A stretch of DNA of 29,393 bases from Moraxellaceae bacterium UBA2477 (GCA_002342025.1 DDPD01000072.1:1-29393), one strand, 5' to 3'. Counted from the first letter of the stretch, positions 16,601-23,928 are shown. Notes: generated by a model from the sequence alone, not told the origin. Made by a program: numbers and translations.

Positions 16601-16720
16601 AAATGTGGGGTCTTCGCCACGCGGGATGTTTTTCCAGGTATGCCAACCCAGCGCCATGAGCAGCGCGAACATCACCAGCGTGAATTGAAAGTTACGTACG
16701 GAGAAGGCGGCTAAACGCAT
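13661..16720 (-). CDS. RND-family efflux pump, inner-membrane permease
   Basis: 1019 residues, in the range of AcrB-type RND permeases (about 1020-1050). It shows the two-fold repeat of the family: a first membrane helix at about 12-29, a large periplasmic loop, and a helix cluster from about 333. The proton-relay pair D397-D398 lies in GLLVDDSIVVVEN and the relay lysine K922 in IGIEIKNSILLVDF, so it should be an active proton-driven pump. It should work as a trimer with the adaptor encoded 12 bp upstream and an outer-membrane TolC-like channel that is not in the window. Sequence alone does not tell the substrate. The family is closer to the drug-type HAE pumps than to the CusA heavy-metal type, because the Cus methionine sites are not evident. 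Confidence 0.9.
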   Translation of the reverse strand: MRLAAFSVRNFQFTLVMFALLMALGWHTWKNIPRGEDPTFAIPVVTIVAVYPGADPADMEKLVADPIEDAINRIDDIKNIWSDSENGLAVVRVEFDWSKDAEKKYDEALREINAVRSSLPADLKSLQVMKASPGLVNILQMALIGPNGSPREMREVAENLQDRLEQVKGVRDVEVWGLPNAEVQVALDLSKLAQYQVPVSRVAQILQSENRNIPGGAIEAGSRRFNIRTTGSYTSLSEIADTVIASNGGRILRLKDVASVSWDYAEETHRTRYQGQQALFITASQKDNQNIFVVRDALIKEVDSFREKLSPNYRLEVGFDQSKNVNKRLGRLAADFMIAIGLVLITLLPLGLRAAGVVMVSIPLSLAMGMSMLYFAGFSLNQLSIAGFVLALGLLVDDSIVVVENISRFMRQGYSRTQAAIKATNQIYLAVLGCTATLLFAFLPLFFLPEGAGKFIRSLPAAVSFTVLASFFVSLTIIPFLASRWLSPEEHPDGNKLLQAVMRGIHTVYRPLLGWALSHPRKTLGMAFAGFLATLLLAPQLGMSLFPNADVPQLRISVEAPDGTSLERTDEAVRYVEQYLLKQPEVQTVFANAGRGNPRIFYNVFPRETRANIGDVFVILKQYDPDTTPAFYARLRRELSNYPDARIIVKPFENGPPIDAPIAIRLIGPSIEELRSLAFTVEKQLNALPGTRDVVNPVRLLRTDIDLGIDTTKASLYGISSQDIDRTVRLAIAGESIGKFQEDDGDEFDITLRLPLEDGHARLSNLDKVYVNSPSGAAIPLSQLTQPKFVAAPNSIPRYQRQRAVTVTAYVKDGFNTEKVTNELVKELEKLEWKAGYSYKVAGQVEARQESFGGIETAALVAVFGILAVLILEFGNFKSTAIVAGVIPLGVMGGLVALYLAGLSVSFTAMIGFIALIGIEIKNSILLVDFTNQLREDGRTLMEAIQEAGEIRFLPILLTSMTAIGGLMPLALQGSPLYAPLAWVIIGGLISSTFLARLVTPVMYLLMAPPVVNRKGNDD

Positions 16721-16732
16721 GATCTGCTCCGA

Positions 16733-17824
16733 TTACCGTAAGACGCGAACGGGCATGCCGGGATTAAGCCAAGCGGCACCTTCGCTAACGACCCGTTGCC
16801 CCGCTTGCAAGCCCGCGGTGACGATCACGCGATCATCTTGAATGGCACCCACGTCGATGATTTTCTGTTGAGCCTTATTTTGTGCATCCACAATGTAGAC
16901 CTTGGCTTTTTTATCGTGCCCTTCCAGCACAGCGCCGAGTGGCACAGTGAGCTGCTGCCCTGAGTTTTTCGACGACAACAGTTGGGCTTCTCCGACTTGG
17001 CCAGCAATGAACTTAACGCCTGCAATCGAAGGGAGTGCCAAGGTCACGGTAATTGTTCCGGTACGAGGGTCAGTGGCTGCTCCAACCTCTTTCACACGGC
17101 TATTGAAGGTCTGGCCCGGATAGGCATTGATGCGGACTAGGGCGCTATCACCCACTTTGACGCGTGTTGCGGCTTGATCATTTAGCCCAACACGCAGCAC
17201 CCAGCCTTGATCGGCACGACTCACGACAAGAACCGGCGTGCCCGGTGCAGTGACCTCACGGGCCTCGGCGAGACGCTGTAGCACCACGCCATTGGCAGGC
17301 GCAACAATGACGGCTTGTTGGCGGTTGAAGCGAGCCGCACTTAAATTGGATTCCATCATGGCGACTTGTGTGCGTGCGTCTTGCGCCACTTGTTCTGCCA
17401 ACACGCCTTGCTTGAATAGCGATTCCGCACGAGCAGCATCACGCTTAGCCTTATTTAGGCTCTCACTGATTTGACGCACTTGCGCATCGAGCTCGGTGGT
17501 GTCTAGGGTCGCTAGCGTCTGACCTGCGCGCACATTATCGCCAGCTTCCACCAGCATCCGGCTAATTAAACCGCCCGTTTTAAAGCCGAGACGAAACTCT
17601 TCTTGGCTGCCAACCAGGCCTGTTGCAACGTCGGTATTGGCACTGCTGTCATGACCTACGACCACAACACGTACCGGTTGAGCGGGTGCTACTACCGGCG
17701 CTACCTCTTTGCTGCAGCCGGTCATAAAAAATACGCTGGATGCGGTGAGCGAAGCCATTAGCAGGAGGTGTGAACGGCGAGTGTGATTGGCACGAGTGTT
17801 GTGCATGCGGCCTTGAGAAAGCAT
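16733..17824 (-). CDS. RND efflux periplasmic adaptor (membrane fusion) lipoprotein
   Basis: 363 residues from the ATG at 17824. An internal ATG at 17806 (residue 7) is also good, as CAAGG sits just before it. A lipoprotein signal with lipobox FMTGC places the lipidated cysteine at residue 37. The lipoyl half-motif GFKTGGLISRMLVEAGDNV starts at 80, an alpha-helical hairpin covers about 110-170, the second lipoyl half follows at about 173-205 (VIVAPANGVVLQRLAEA), and then come beta-barrel and membrane-proximal domains. It bridges the inner-membrane pump and an outer-membrane channel. It is first in the operon, behind a promoter with a TetR-type palindrome, and the pump gene follows after 12 bp. 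Confidence 0.9.
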   Translation of the reverse strand: MLSQGRMHNTRANHTRRSHLLLMASLTASSVFFMTGCSKEVAPVVAPAQPVRVVVVGHDSSANTDVATGLVGSQEEFRLGFKTGGLISRMLVEAGDNVRAGQTLATLDTTELDAQVRQISESLNKAKRDAARAESLFKQGVLAEQVAQDARTQVAMMESNLSAARFNRQQAVIVAPANGVVLQRLAEAREVTAPGTPVLVVSRADQGWVLRVGLNDQAATRVKVGDSALVRINAYPGQTFNSRVKEVGAATDPRTGTITVTLALPSIAGVKFIAGQVGEAQLLSSKNSGQQLTVPLGAVLEGHDKKAKVYIVDAQNKAQQKIIDVGAIQDDRVIVTAGLQAGQRVVSEGAAWLNPGMPVRVLR

Positions 17825-17861
17825 GGGTCATACCTGGCAGTCATTCTGATGGCTCGAACAT

Positions 17862-17890
17862 AACATACTCATCAGTATGTGTTATGGAAA
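17862..17890 (-). promoter_or_regulatory. Promoter of the RND operon with a TetR-type operator in the spacer
   Basis: On the minus strand TTTCCA (17890-17885, 4 of 6) and TATGTT (17867-17862, 4 of 6) are 17 bp apart. The interval 17863-17880 contains ACATACT and AGTATGT, 7-bp inverted arms around CATC. An operator between -35 and -10 is typical of TetR-family repressors of efflux genes. No tetR gene is in the window. The rest of the 17825-17976 gap shows nothing else clear. Confidence 0.6.
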
Positions 17891-17976
17891 ATCTGACGAG
17901 AGTCATGGCGATTTGGGTCACTCGCCCAGTAGCAGTTGTTGCGTGTGGAGAGTGTTCGGCCAGTACCGGCGATGCG

Positions 17977-18969
17977 TTAGGGCGTCATTGGGCAGCGTAA
18001 AATAAAGCTGTCGAATAGTTGACTCAGGAACAGTTGGTTTTTTACGGGCAGAGCGGCGCTAACGGCGCTGATGGTGGAGCCGTCATCGGCAAATAACAGG
18101 CTGCCGCGTCCGGTCTCTGGGTCTACGTCATAGACCTTGGTGGGGGAACGTTGGCCAGGAAGCTGCCAGTGCAAAAGCACACTGGGCAGAGACGGGTAGG
18201 AGGGCACAATAAAGTGAGCGTTGTCGGCCAGGTTAATGCTATCGAGCAGGGATAAATTGCCCAAGGATGTTTGTTGCACGAGGCGACCATCTGGCGCGCG
18301 CTGATAGCGACGAAGGCCTTCCCCTAAAGTCTGGGTGATCCACACGGTATTGCCTTGAATGAGAATGCCATTGGCGACAGCAAAATCGTCGGCAGCGACA
18401 CGCCAGCCTATGTTCGGACGATAGACCACCACATTGCCCTTGCGTTGCAGAAAAATCAGTTCGGCAATGCTGGAGCCATCCTCACGCTCATTGGTGACAT
18501 AGACATCGCCATTGTCTGCTACGGCCACATCATTCGGTGCAGACAGCAAGGGGCTACGGAGTAATTCTTGGAAAATGAGGGTGTCGCCGACGAGTTCATA
18601 AATGACCAAGGTATGGCGATCACTGAACAGATCCTTATCGTGGTTAATGACATACAACCACCAGCGTCCGTTGCGTTGGATGAGATCTAGCCCATGGGGT
18701 CGCAGAATAAAACTTTCAGGTTCTTGTGAGCGCTGCAAAAGCAGAGGTTTATCGCTATTTAGCGCAAGGGCATAGAGGTTGCCATGACTGCGAAAGTTCC
18801 GACGGTCGTGACTGGAGAAAATAATTCTCGGGGTCGCCGTGGCTTGCAGCGTCATATCGTCAGGCCCTGGGCCCGTGGCTATTCGCTGACATGTTTTAGG
18901 ATTGATGAGCGTCGTGGCATGCACCAAAGGCGGCAAAAGCAGTGTGAAGCACAGGAAGAGTCGAAACAC
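17977..18969 (-). CDS. Secreted paraoxonase/arylesterase-like six-bladed beta-propeller
   Basis: 330 residues from a GTG with AAGGA upstream. A signal peptide of about 19 residues ends at VHA. The pattern of paraoxonases (PON1 family) can be followed: GPGPDDM (D37, D38, PON1 E53/D54), PHGLDL (H92, PON1 H115), YVINHD (H110, PON1 H134), APNDV (N146, D147, PON1 N168/D169), VANGI (N200, PON1 N224) and LLDSI (D243, PON1 D269). C27 and C326 match the PON1 disulfide that ties the first and last strands. These assignments rest on motif alignment by eye. Paraoxonases are Ca-dependent lactonases, so a periplasmic lactonase is plausible, with SMP-30-like esterase the alternative. PON1 N270 appears as S244. 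Confidence 0.7.
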   Translation of the reverse strand: MFRLFLCFTLLLPPLVHATTLINPKTCQRIATGPGPDDMTLQATATPRIIFSSHDRRNFRSHGNLYALALNSDKPLLLQRSQEPESFILRPHGLDLIQRNGRWWLYVINHDKDLFSDRHTLVIYELVGDTLIFQELLRSPLLSAPNDVAVADNGDVYVTNEREDGSSIAELIFLQRKGNVVVYRPNIGWRVAADDFAVANGILIQGNTVWITQTLGEGLRRYQRAPDGRLVQQTSLGNLSLLDSINLADNAHFIVPSYPSLPSVLLHWQLPGQRSPTKVYDVDPETGRGSLLFADDGSTISAVSAALPVKNQLFLSQLFDSFILRCPMTP

Positions 18970-19020
18970 ACGTATGTCCTTGGCGCAGCAAGCGACCTAA
19001 GTCTTTGACTGATCTGAAAT

Positions 19021-19329
19021 TTAGGGTTTTTGAGGCGGTTTTTCCAGCGACTCCAGACGAGCGGCTTTTAGTGCGATGAGTTTGTCGGCATCGGCCTGTT
19101 GCAGGCGCAGAGCTTCGATGCGCTCTTCTAGGTCAGCATTATCGGCTTTGATCGCCTCAATGGACTCTAGTTCTAGCGCCAGTGTGTCGGCACTAACCGG
19201 CAACGCTTTCGCGGTCGCCGTATCGTGATTAGCGACTTCTTGCGGAAGCGCGTGTTGGCGATGCCAAGCGAAGGAGCCGACAACCACCAGCCCCATGAGT
19301 CCCAGCAACCCCAACACGCGTTTATTCAT
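19021..19329 (-). CDS. Small single-pass membrane protein with coiled coil, in the nrd operon
   Basis: 102 residues, of no family that I recognise. Residues 4-22 form a hydrophobic helix (VLGLLGLMGLVVVGSFAW) after a basic start, so it is a membrane anchor or uncleaved signal. From about 50 to 95 the sequence is charged with heptad-like Leu/Ile/Ala spacing (LESIEAIKADNADLEERIEA), suggesting a coiled coil. It ends PPQKP. The ATG lies only 5 bp after the nrdB stop without a clear Shine-Dalgarno sequence, so translation is likely coupled to nrdB. I infer membership of the nrdAB transcript. A role in nucleotide reduction is not shown by the sequence. Confidence 0.75.
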   Translation of the reverse strand: MNKRVLGLLGLMGLVVVGSFAWHRQHALPQEVANHDTATAKALPVSADTLALELESIEAIKADNADLEERIEALRLQQADADKLIALKAARLESLEKPPQKP

Positions 19330-19334
19330 GACAA

Positions 19335-20663
19335 TTACCAGGCCAGAGCGCCGCCCGTTTGATACTCGGTGACGCGGGTTTCGAAGAAGTTCTTTTCCTT
19401 GCGGAGGTCCATAATTTCAGACATCCACGGGAAGGGATTCTTTACGCCCGGGAACTGTTCTGGCAAGCCCAATTGCACCAAACGACGGTTAGCAATGTAC
19501 TGCAGATATTCTTCCATCATCGCCGCGTTCATGCCGAGTACGCCGCGTGGCATGGTGTCACGCGCATATTCAACTTCCAGCTGAGTCCCTTCCAAGATCA
19601 TCTGTGTGACTTCGAGCTGGAAGGCTTTGGTCCACAGCTGTGGGTTTTCAATCTTGATCTGGTTGATGACATCGATGCCGAAGTTCACGTGCATGGATTC
19701 ATCGCGCAGGATGTACTGGAACTGCTCGGCGACGCCGGTCATCTTGTTACGACGCCCCATGGACAAGATCTGGGTAAAGCCGCAGTAGAAGAACGTGCCT
19801 TCGAGTACGCAATAAAAAGCCACGAGGTTGCGCAGCAAGCGTTGGTCGTTCTCCACCGTTCCAGTGTTAAAGGTCGGGTCGCTCAAGCTCTGAGTGTACT
19901 TCAGGCCCCAAGCCGCCTTGCGCGCGACACTGGGCACTTCGCGGTACATGTTGAAGACTTCACCTTCATCAATGCCCAGCGACTGGATGCAGTACTGGTA
20001 GGCATGGGTGTGAATCGCCTCTTCAAATGCCTGACGCAGAATGTACTGACGGCACTCTGGATTGGTGATGAGACGATAGATCGCCAGCACCAGATTGTTC
20101 GCCACCAGCGAGTCGGCGGTGGAGAAGAAGCCCAGCGAGCGCATGACGATCAGGCGTTCATCTTCGGTCAGCTGGCCATCGTTGGACTTCCACATGGACA
20201 CGTCTTTCGACATGTTCACTTCCTGTGGCATCCAGTGGTTGGCGCAGCCGTCGAGGTACTTCTGCCAAGCCCATTCGTATTTGAACGGCACGAGCTGGTT
20301 CAGGTCGGAGCGGCAGTTAATCATGCGCTTGTCGTCAACACTGATACGGCCGGCGCCCATGCCTAAATCTTCTAGGCCAGGCGTGGCATCCAGCACCGCG
20401 AGTGCTGCCGCCGCACGCTCATGGGCCGAGCCTTCTTCGGCTACGCGGGCGTCGGCTTCTACTCGTTGGATGGCCGCAGTGACGATGGCAGCAGGTGCCT
20501 CAAGTCCACGAACGGCAGGTTCTGCTGCGGCTGGTTGAGCAGGTGCCATTGCTGGTGCCGGCGCAACTGTGACGCGCGCAGCTGCTTGCGCAGTTCCTGC
20601 CGGCGTAGTTTGTGCTTTCGTAGTGGGCTTTTCGTCCGCATTAAAATCATCCCAGCTAATCAT
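19335..20663 (-). CDS. nrdB: Ribonucleoside-diphosphate reductase class Ia, beta subunit
   Basis: 442 residues, against 376 in E. coli. The extra length is mostly an N-terminal Ala/Pro-rich region (about residues 15-95) of low complexity. The di-iron ligands are D184, E215, H218, E288, E322 and H325. The radical tyrosine is Y222 in the pattern EAIHTHAY, matching E115-H118-Y122 of E. coli. So this is a tyrosyl-radical class Ia protein, not a class Ic or Mn/Fe variant that lacks the tyrosine. It supplies the radical to NrdA. GAGGAG precedes the ATG, and the gene is 24 bp downstream of nrdA in the same operon. Confidence 0.95.
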   Translation of the reverse strand: MISWDDFNADEKPTTKAQTTPAGTAQAAARVTVAPAPAMAPAQPAAAEPAVRGLEAPAAIVTAAIQRVEADARVAEEGSAHERAAAALAVLDATPGLEDLGMGAGRISVDDKRMINCRSDLNQLVPFKYEWAWQKYLDGCANHWMPQEVNMSKDVSMWKSNDGQLTEDERLIVMRSLGFFSTADSLVANNLVLAIYRLITNPECRQYILRQAFEEAIHTHAYQYCIQSLGIDEGEVFNMYREVPSVARKAAWGLKYTQSLSDPTFNTGTVENDQRLLRNLVAFYCVLEGTFFYCGFTQILSMGRRNKMTGVAEQFQYILRDESMHVNFGIDVINQIKIENPQLWTKAFQLEVTQMILEGTQLEVEYARDTMPRGVLGMNAAMMEEYLQYIANRRLVQLGLPEQFPGVKNPFPWMSEIMDLRKEKNFFETRVTEYQTGGALAW

Positions 20664-20687
20664 ATTTTAACTCCTCTAAGACTACGC

Positions 20688-23555
20688 TTATTGACAGGCT
20701 TCGCAGTCCGGGTTGTCGATTGAACAAGCCAGCGGAATTGGCGCGGCTTCAACCATTTCTTCAATTTGTGCTTTCACGGCATTCAGCGCGCCATCCGAAA
20801 CCGTCGATTTCTCGGAAGCGGTGGCACCAATGGCACGGAGGTAATACGTGGTTTTCAGGCCGCGGTACCACGCCATGCGATAGGTGATGTCGAGCTTTTT
20901 GCCTGAGGCTTCCGCCAAGTACAGATTCAGCGACTGGGCCTGATCGATCCACTTCTGGCGACGCGAACCGGCATCCACTAACCAGCGCGGTTCAATTTCA
21001 AACGCGGTGGCGTAAATCGCCTTCATGTCGGCCGGGATACGGTCGAGCTTCTGCACCGAGCCTTCGTAGTACTTGAGGTCGTTGACCATGACGGCATCCC
21101 ACAGGCCACGAGCCTTGAGCTCGTGCACCAGATACGGATTGACCACCGTGAATTCGCCCGACAGGTTCGACTTCACGTACAGGTTCTGGTAGGTCGGCTC
21201 GATCGACTGCGATACGCCGCAGATGTTCGAGATCGTGGCGGTCGGCGCAATCGCCATGACGTTGGAGTTACGCATGCCGACGGTTTTAACCTGTTCGCGC
21301 AGCGTTGCCCAATCCAGTGTCTGGCTGAAGTCCACTTCCACATATTGAGCGCCACGGTGCTCGGCAATCGCCCACAGTGAGTCGATGGGCAGAATGCCAC
21401 GGCTCCACAACGAGCCTTCAAAGGTCGAGTAGCGACCACGCTCAGCGGCTAACTCGCAGGAAGCCTCAATGGCGTAGTAGCTAATGGCTTCCATGGAGCG
21501 ATCCGCAAAGGTCACGGCATCGTTGCTGGCGTAGGCAATCTTCTGTGCGTACAGCGCGTCTTGGAAGCCCATGATGCCCAGGCCAACCGGGCGGTGACGC
21601 AGGTTTGAGGTACGCGCCGCTTCTACAGCGTAGTAGTTAATGTCGATCACATTGTCGAGCATGCGTACTGCCGTACGCACGGTACGACGCAGCTTGGTCT
21701 GATCCAGGCCATCGGCGGAGATGTGATTGACCAGGTTCACCGAGCCCAAGTTACAGACGGCAATTTCGTCTTTGTTGGTGTTCAGCGTGATTTCAGTACA
21801 CAGGTTCGACGAGTGCACAACGCCGACATGCTGCTGTGGTGAGCGCAGGTTGCACACATCTTTGAAGGTGATCCAAGGATGGCCAGTTTCGAACAGCATG
21901 GACAGCATTTTGCGCCACAAGTCTTGCGCTTGAATGCGCTTGTACAAGCGCATCTGGCCGTTGTCGCACATCTGCTCGTATTCACTGTAGCGCTGCTCAA
22001 AGGCCTTGCCGTACAGGTCGTGCAGGTCCGGTACGTCGGATGGCGAGAACAGTGTCCACGTGCCGTTGTCGAAGACGCGCTTCATAAACAGGTCGGGCAC
22101 CCAGTTGGCGGTGTTCATGTCGTGCGTACGACGACGGTCATCGCCGGTGTTCTTACGCAGTTCGACGAACTCTTCGATATCGAGATGCCAGGTTTCCAGA
22201 TAGGCACAGACCGCGCCCTTGCGCTTGCCGCCTTGGTTCACCGCGACGGCCGTGTCGTTGGCGACCTTGAGGAAGGGCACGACGCCCTGCGATTTGCCGT
22301 TGGTGCCCTTAATGTAGGCGCCGAGCGCACGCACGGGGGTCCAGTCATTGCCGAGACCGCCGGCCCACTTCGACAGCATGGCATTGTCTTGAATAGCGCC
22401 GTAGATGCCATGGAGGTCATCGGGAACGGTGGTCAGGTAGCAAGACGACAGCTGTGGACGCAAAGTGCCTGCGTTAAACAATGTTGGCGTAGAAGCCATG
22501 TAATCGAAGCTCGACATCAGGTCGTAGAACTCGATGACATGGGCCTCACGGTCGCCGGACTCACGCAGGGCGAGGCCCATGGCGACGCGCATAAAGAAAA
22601 TCTGTGGCAGTTCGAAGCGCACGTCATTGCTATGCAAGAAGTAACGATCGTATAGCGTCTGCAGGCCGAGGTAGGTGAACTGGAAATCGCGCTCAGGCTT
22701 TAACGCAGCACCCAATCGAGCCATATCGTAGTTGGCTAATGCCGGATCCAACAGTTCCAGCTCAATGCCGCGCTGAATGTAAACAGGCAGTGCTTGTGGG
22801 TAGTACTGGGTCATCTCACCTTGGGTGGCAGACTCGGCGATACCCATAAACGACAACGCCTCAGCGCGCAGATGATCCATGAGCAAGCGCGCAGTCACAT
22901 AAGTGTAGTTAGGCTCTTGTTCAATCATGACGCGAGCGCACATCACCAGCACATTGTTGATGTCAGCTTCGCGAGCACCATCGAAGAGGTTGCGTAGGGT
23001 GTCTTCGACAATGGCGGACGACTCCACGCCACTGAGGCCTTCACAGGCGTTGCTCACCAGCGCTTCCAAGCGACCTAAGTCCAGCAGCTCACGGCTACCA
23101 TCAACCTTTAACACATGCAGCGTGGGGTGATGTTTGACGTTATTAGGCGCCAAAACGTCACGCGCTCGCGAACGCTCATCACGATACAAGACGTAAGCGC
23201 GCGCAATTTTCTGTTCGCCGGAGCGCATGAGTGCCAGTTCTACCTGGTCTTGAATTTCTTCAATGTGGACCATGCCACCGGTAGGCATACGGCGCTTGAA
23301 CGTGGAGCTCACCAGTGTGGTGAGCTGCGCGACTGTTTCGTGAATGCGGCTTGAGCTTGCCGCAGCACTGCCTTCGTGCGCTAAGAAGGCCTTACTAATC
23401 GCTAAAGCAATTTTACTATCGTCGTAGCCCACCACAGTGCCATTGCGTTTGATGACTCGCAGTTGGCCTGGGGCAGTGGCGTTTAGCCCATTTGCGTTTG
23501 GGGAATTTGTGTTGGCGTTTGCAGCGGGTGTTTCGGCAAAAATGTCGGCTTGCAT
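20688..23555 (-). CDS. nrdA: Ribonucleoside-diphosphate reductase class Ia, alpha subunit
   Basis: 955 residues from the ATG at 23555. I choose this start because GAGGA lies 6 nt before it. A GTG five codons upstream is in frame but would swallow this ribosome binding site. The enzyme reduces ribonucleoside diphosphates to deoxy forms. After a variable 30-residue lead, one ATP-cone covers about 33-125 (LRVIKRNGTVVGYDDSKIA) and a second cone-like domain about 147-235 (LKVDGSRELLDLGRLEALV), as in Pseudomonas aeruginosa NrdA. The catalytic barrel has LSSCYLTTV and NLCTEITLNT cysteines, the radical-transfer pair in TTYYLRAIGA, and the C-terminal redox pair CEACQ. Operon: nrdA, nrdB, then a small membrane protein. 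Confidence 0.95.
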   Translation of the reverse strand: MQADIFAETPAANANTNSPNANGLNATAPGQLRVIKRNGTVVGYDDSKIALAISKAFLAHEGSAAASSSRIHETVAQLTTLVSSTFKRRMPTGGMVHIEEIQDQVELALMRSGEQKIARAYVLYRDERSRARDVLAPNNVKHHPTLHVLKVDGSRELLDLGRLEALVSNACEGLSGVESSAIVEDTLRNLFDGAREADINNVLVMCARVMIEQEPNYTYVTARLLMDHLRAEALSFMGIAESATQGEMTQYYPQALPVYIQRGIELELLDPALANYDMARLGAALKPERDFQFTYLGLQTLYDRYFLHSNDVRFELPQIFFMRVAMGLALRESGDREAHVIEFYDLMSSFDYMASTPTLFNAGTLRPQLSSCYLTTVPDDLHGIYGAIQDNAMLSKWAGGLGNDWTPVRALGAYIKGTNGKSQGVVPFLKVANDTAVAVNQGGKRKGAVCAYLETWHLDIEEFVELRKNTGDDRRRTHDMNTANWVPDLFMKRVFDNGTWTLFSPSDVPDLHDLYGKAFEQRYSEYEQMCDNGQMRLYKRIQAQDLWRKMLSMLFETGHPWITFKDVCNLRSPQQHVGVVHSSNLCTEITLNTNKDEIAVCNLGSVNLVNHISADGLDQTKLRRTVRTAVRMLDNVIDINYYAVEAARTSNLRHRPVGLGIMGFQDALYAQKIAYASNDAVTFADRSMEAISYYAIEASCELAAERGRYSTFEGSLWSRGILPIDSLWAIAEHRGAQYVEVDFSQTLDWATLREQVKTVGMRNSNVMAIAPTATISNICGVSQSIEPTYQNLYVKSNLSGEFTVVNPYLVHELKARGLWDAVMVNDLKYYEGSVQKLDRIPADMKAIYATAFEIEPRWLVDAGSRRQKWIDQAQSLNLYLAEASGKKLDITYRMAWYRGLKTTYYLRAIGATASEKSTVSDGALNAVKAQIEEMVEAAPIPLACSIDNPDCEACQ

Positions 23556-23578
23556 GAGAGTCCTCGACACAAATGAGT

Positions 23579-23598
23579 GATCTTCGTAACAGAAGATC
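23579..23598 (-). promoter_or_regulatory. Hairpin in the nrdA leader
   Basis: GATCTTC (23579-23585) and GAAGATC (23592-23598) form a perfect 7-bp stem with a 6-nt loop, about 24 bases upstream of the nrdA ATG and just upstream of its GAGGA. No T-run. It may influence mRNA stability or translation. Confidence 0.4.
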
Positions 23599-23631
23599 GA
23601 GTTATCGATTCCGGGATAGCAACGAAGCTAG

Positions 23632-23647
23632 ACCCTAGATATTGTGT
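23632..23647. promoter_or_regulatory. NrdR box-like site 1, close to nrdA
   Basis: ACCCTAGATATTGTGT matches the NrdR consensus ACACWATATATWGTGT at 14 of 16 positions. It lies 77 bp before the nrdA ATG. No partner box is seen 31 bp to either side. Confidence 0.55.
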
Positions 23648-23774
23648 GTTCTTTGTTTTGATTCGTAGTTTTTTGGGAACGAACCGCCCGCGGTTTTGGC
23701 TTCTTACTGGGCCTATTTCCACGGCACATGATCGAACGAACCTGCCTGACTTGTCCACTAATTTTTTTGCATTA

Positions 23775-23821
23775 ACGCAATATATAGTGGTTTTCATGGG
23801 GGGTTAGCCACCATATAGCGG
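23775..23821. promoter_or_regulatory. Pair of NrdR boxes over a possible nrdA promoter
   Basis: Box 2 (23775-23790, ACGCAATATATAGTGG) matches the NrdR consensus at 14 of 16 positions. Box 3 (23806-23821) matches only 9 of 16, but starts exactly 31 bp away, the usual helical phasing of paired NrdR boxes. On the minus strand a weak promoter overlaps them: -35 CTAACC (23807-23802) and -10 TATATT (23784-23779), 17 bp apart. Binding of the NrdR repressor here would block RNA polymerase. Confidence 0.65.
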
Positions 23822-23838
23822 ATTGGGCGTGGTCGTTC

Positions 23839-23859
23839 TGTGGATAACTCTGTGGGTAA
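23839..23859. promoter_or_regulatory. Two DnaA boxes upstream of nrdA
   Basis: TGTGGATAA (23839-23847) is the exact complement of the consensus DnaA box TTATCCACA. TGTGGGTAA (23851-23859) differs at one base and has the same orientation, 12 bp away. They lie just upstream of the candidate nrdA promoter. In E. coli DnaA binds two boxes upstream of nrdAB and tunes its expression to replication, so a similar role is a fair inference. Confidence 0.6.
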
Positions 23860-23928
23860 GCTGTGCCTTAATTGGTTATAGTAAGTTGATAAGAAGGTGC
23901 GGGTGCGGAGCTTTCTGTTGGCTTGCGG

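Noticed and set aside
19359..20366. 335-residue plus-strand reading frame
   Set aside because: It lies fully antisense to nrdB, whose motifs are unmistakable, and its translation shows no known motif. It is a shadow of codon bias.
21879..22655. 258-residue plus-strand reading frame
   Set aside because: Antisense to the catalytic part of nrdA, with no ribosome binding site and no recognisable domain.
23556..23570. GTG start for nrdA five codons upstream
   Set aside because: The GAGGA ribosome binding site would fall inside the coding region. The ATG at 23555 is well placed behind it.
23483..23797. 104-residue minus-strand reading frame
   Set aside because: Runs out of frame into the start of nrdA and covers the nrdA control region. 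The composition is basic and no family is seen.
23577..23807. 76-residue plus-strand reading frame in the nrdA leader
   Set aside because: No ribosome binding site, and it overlaps the NrdR boxes. The region is better explained as regulatory.
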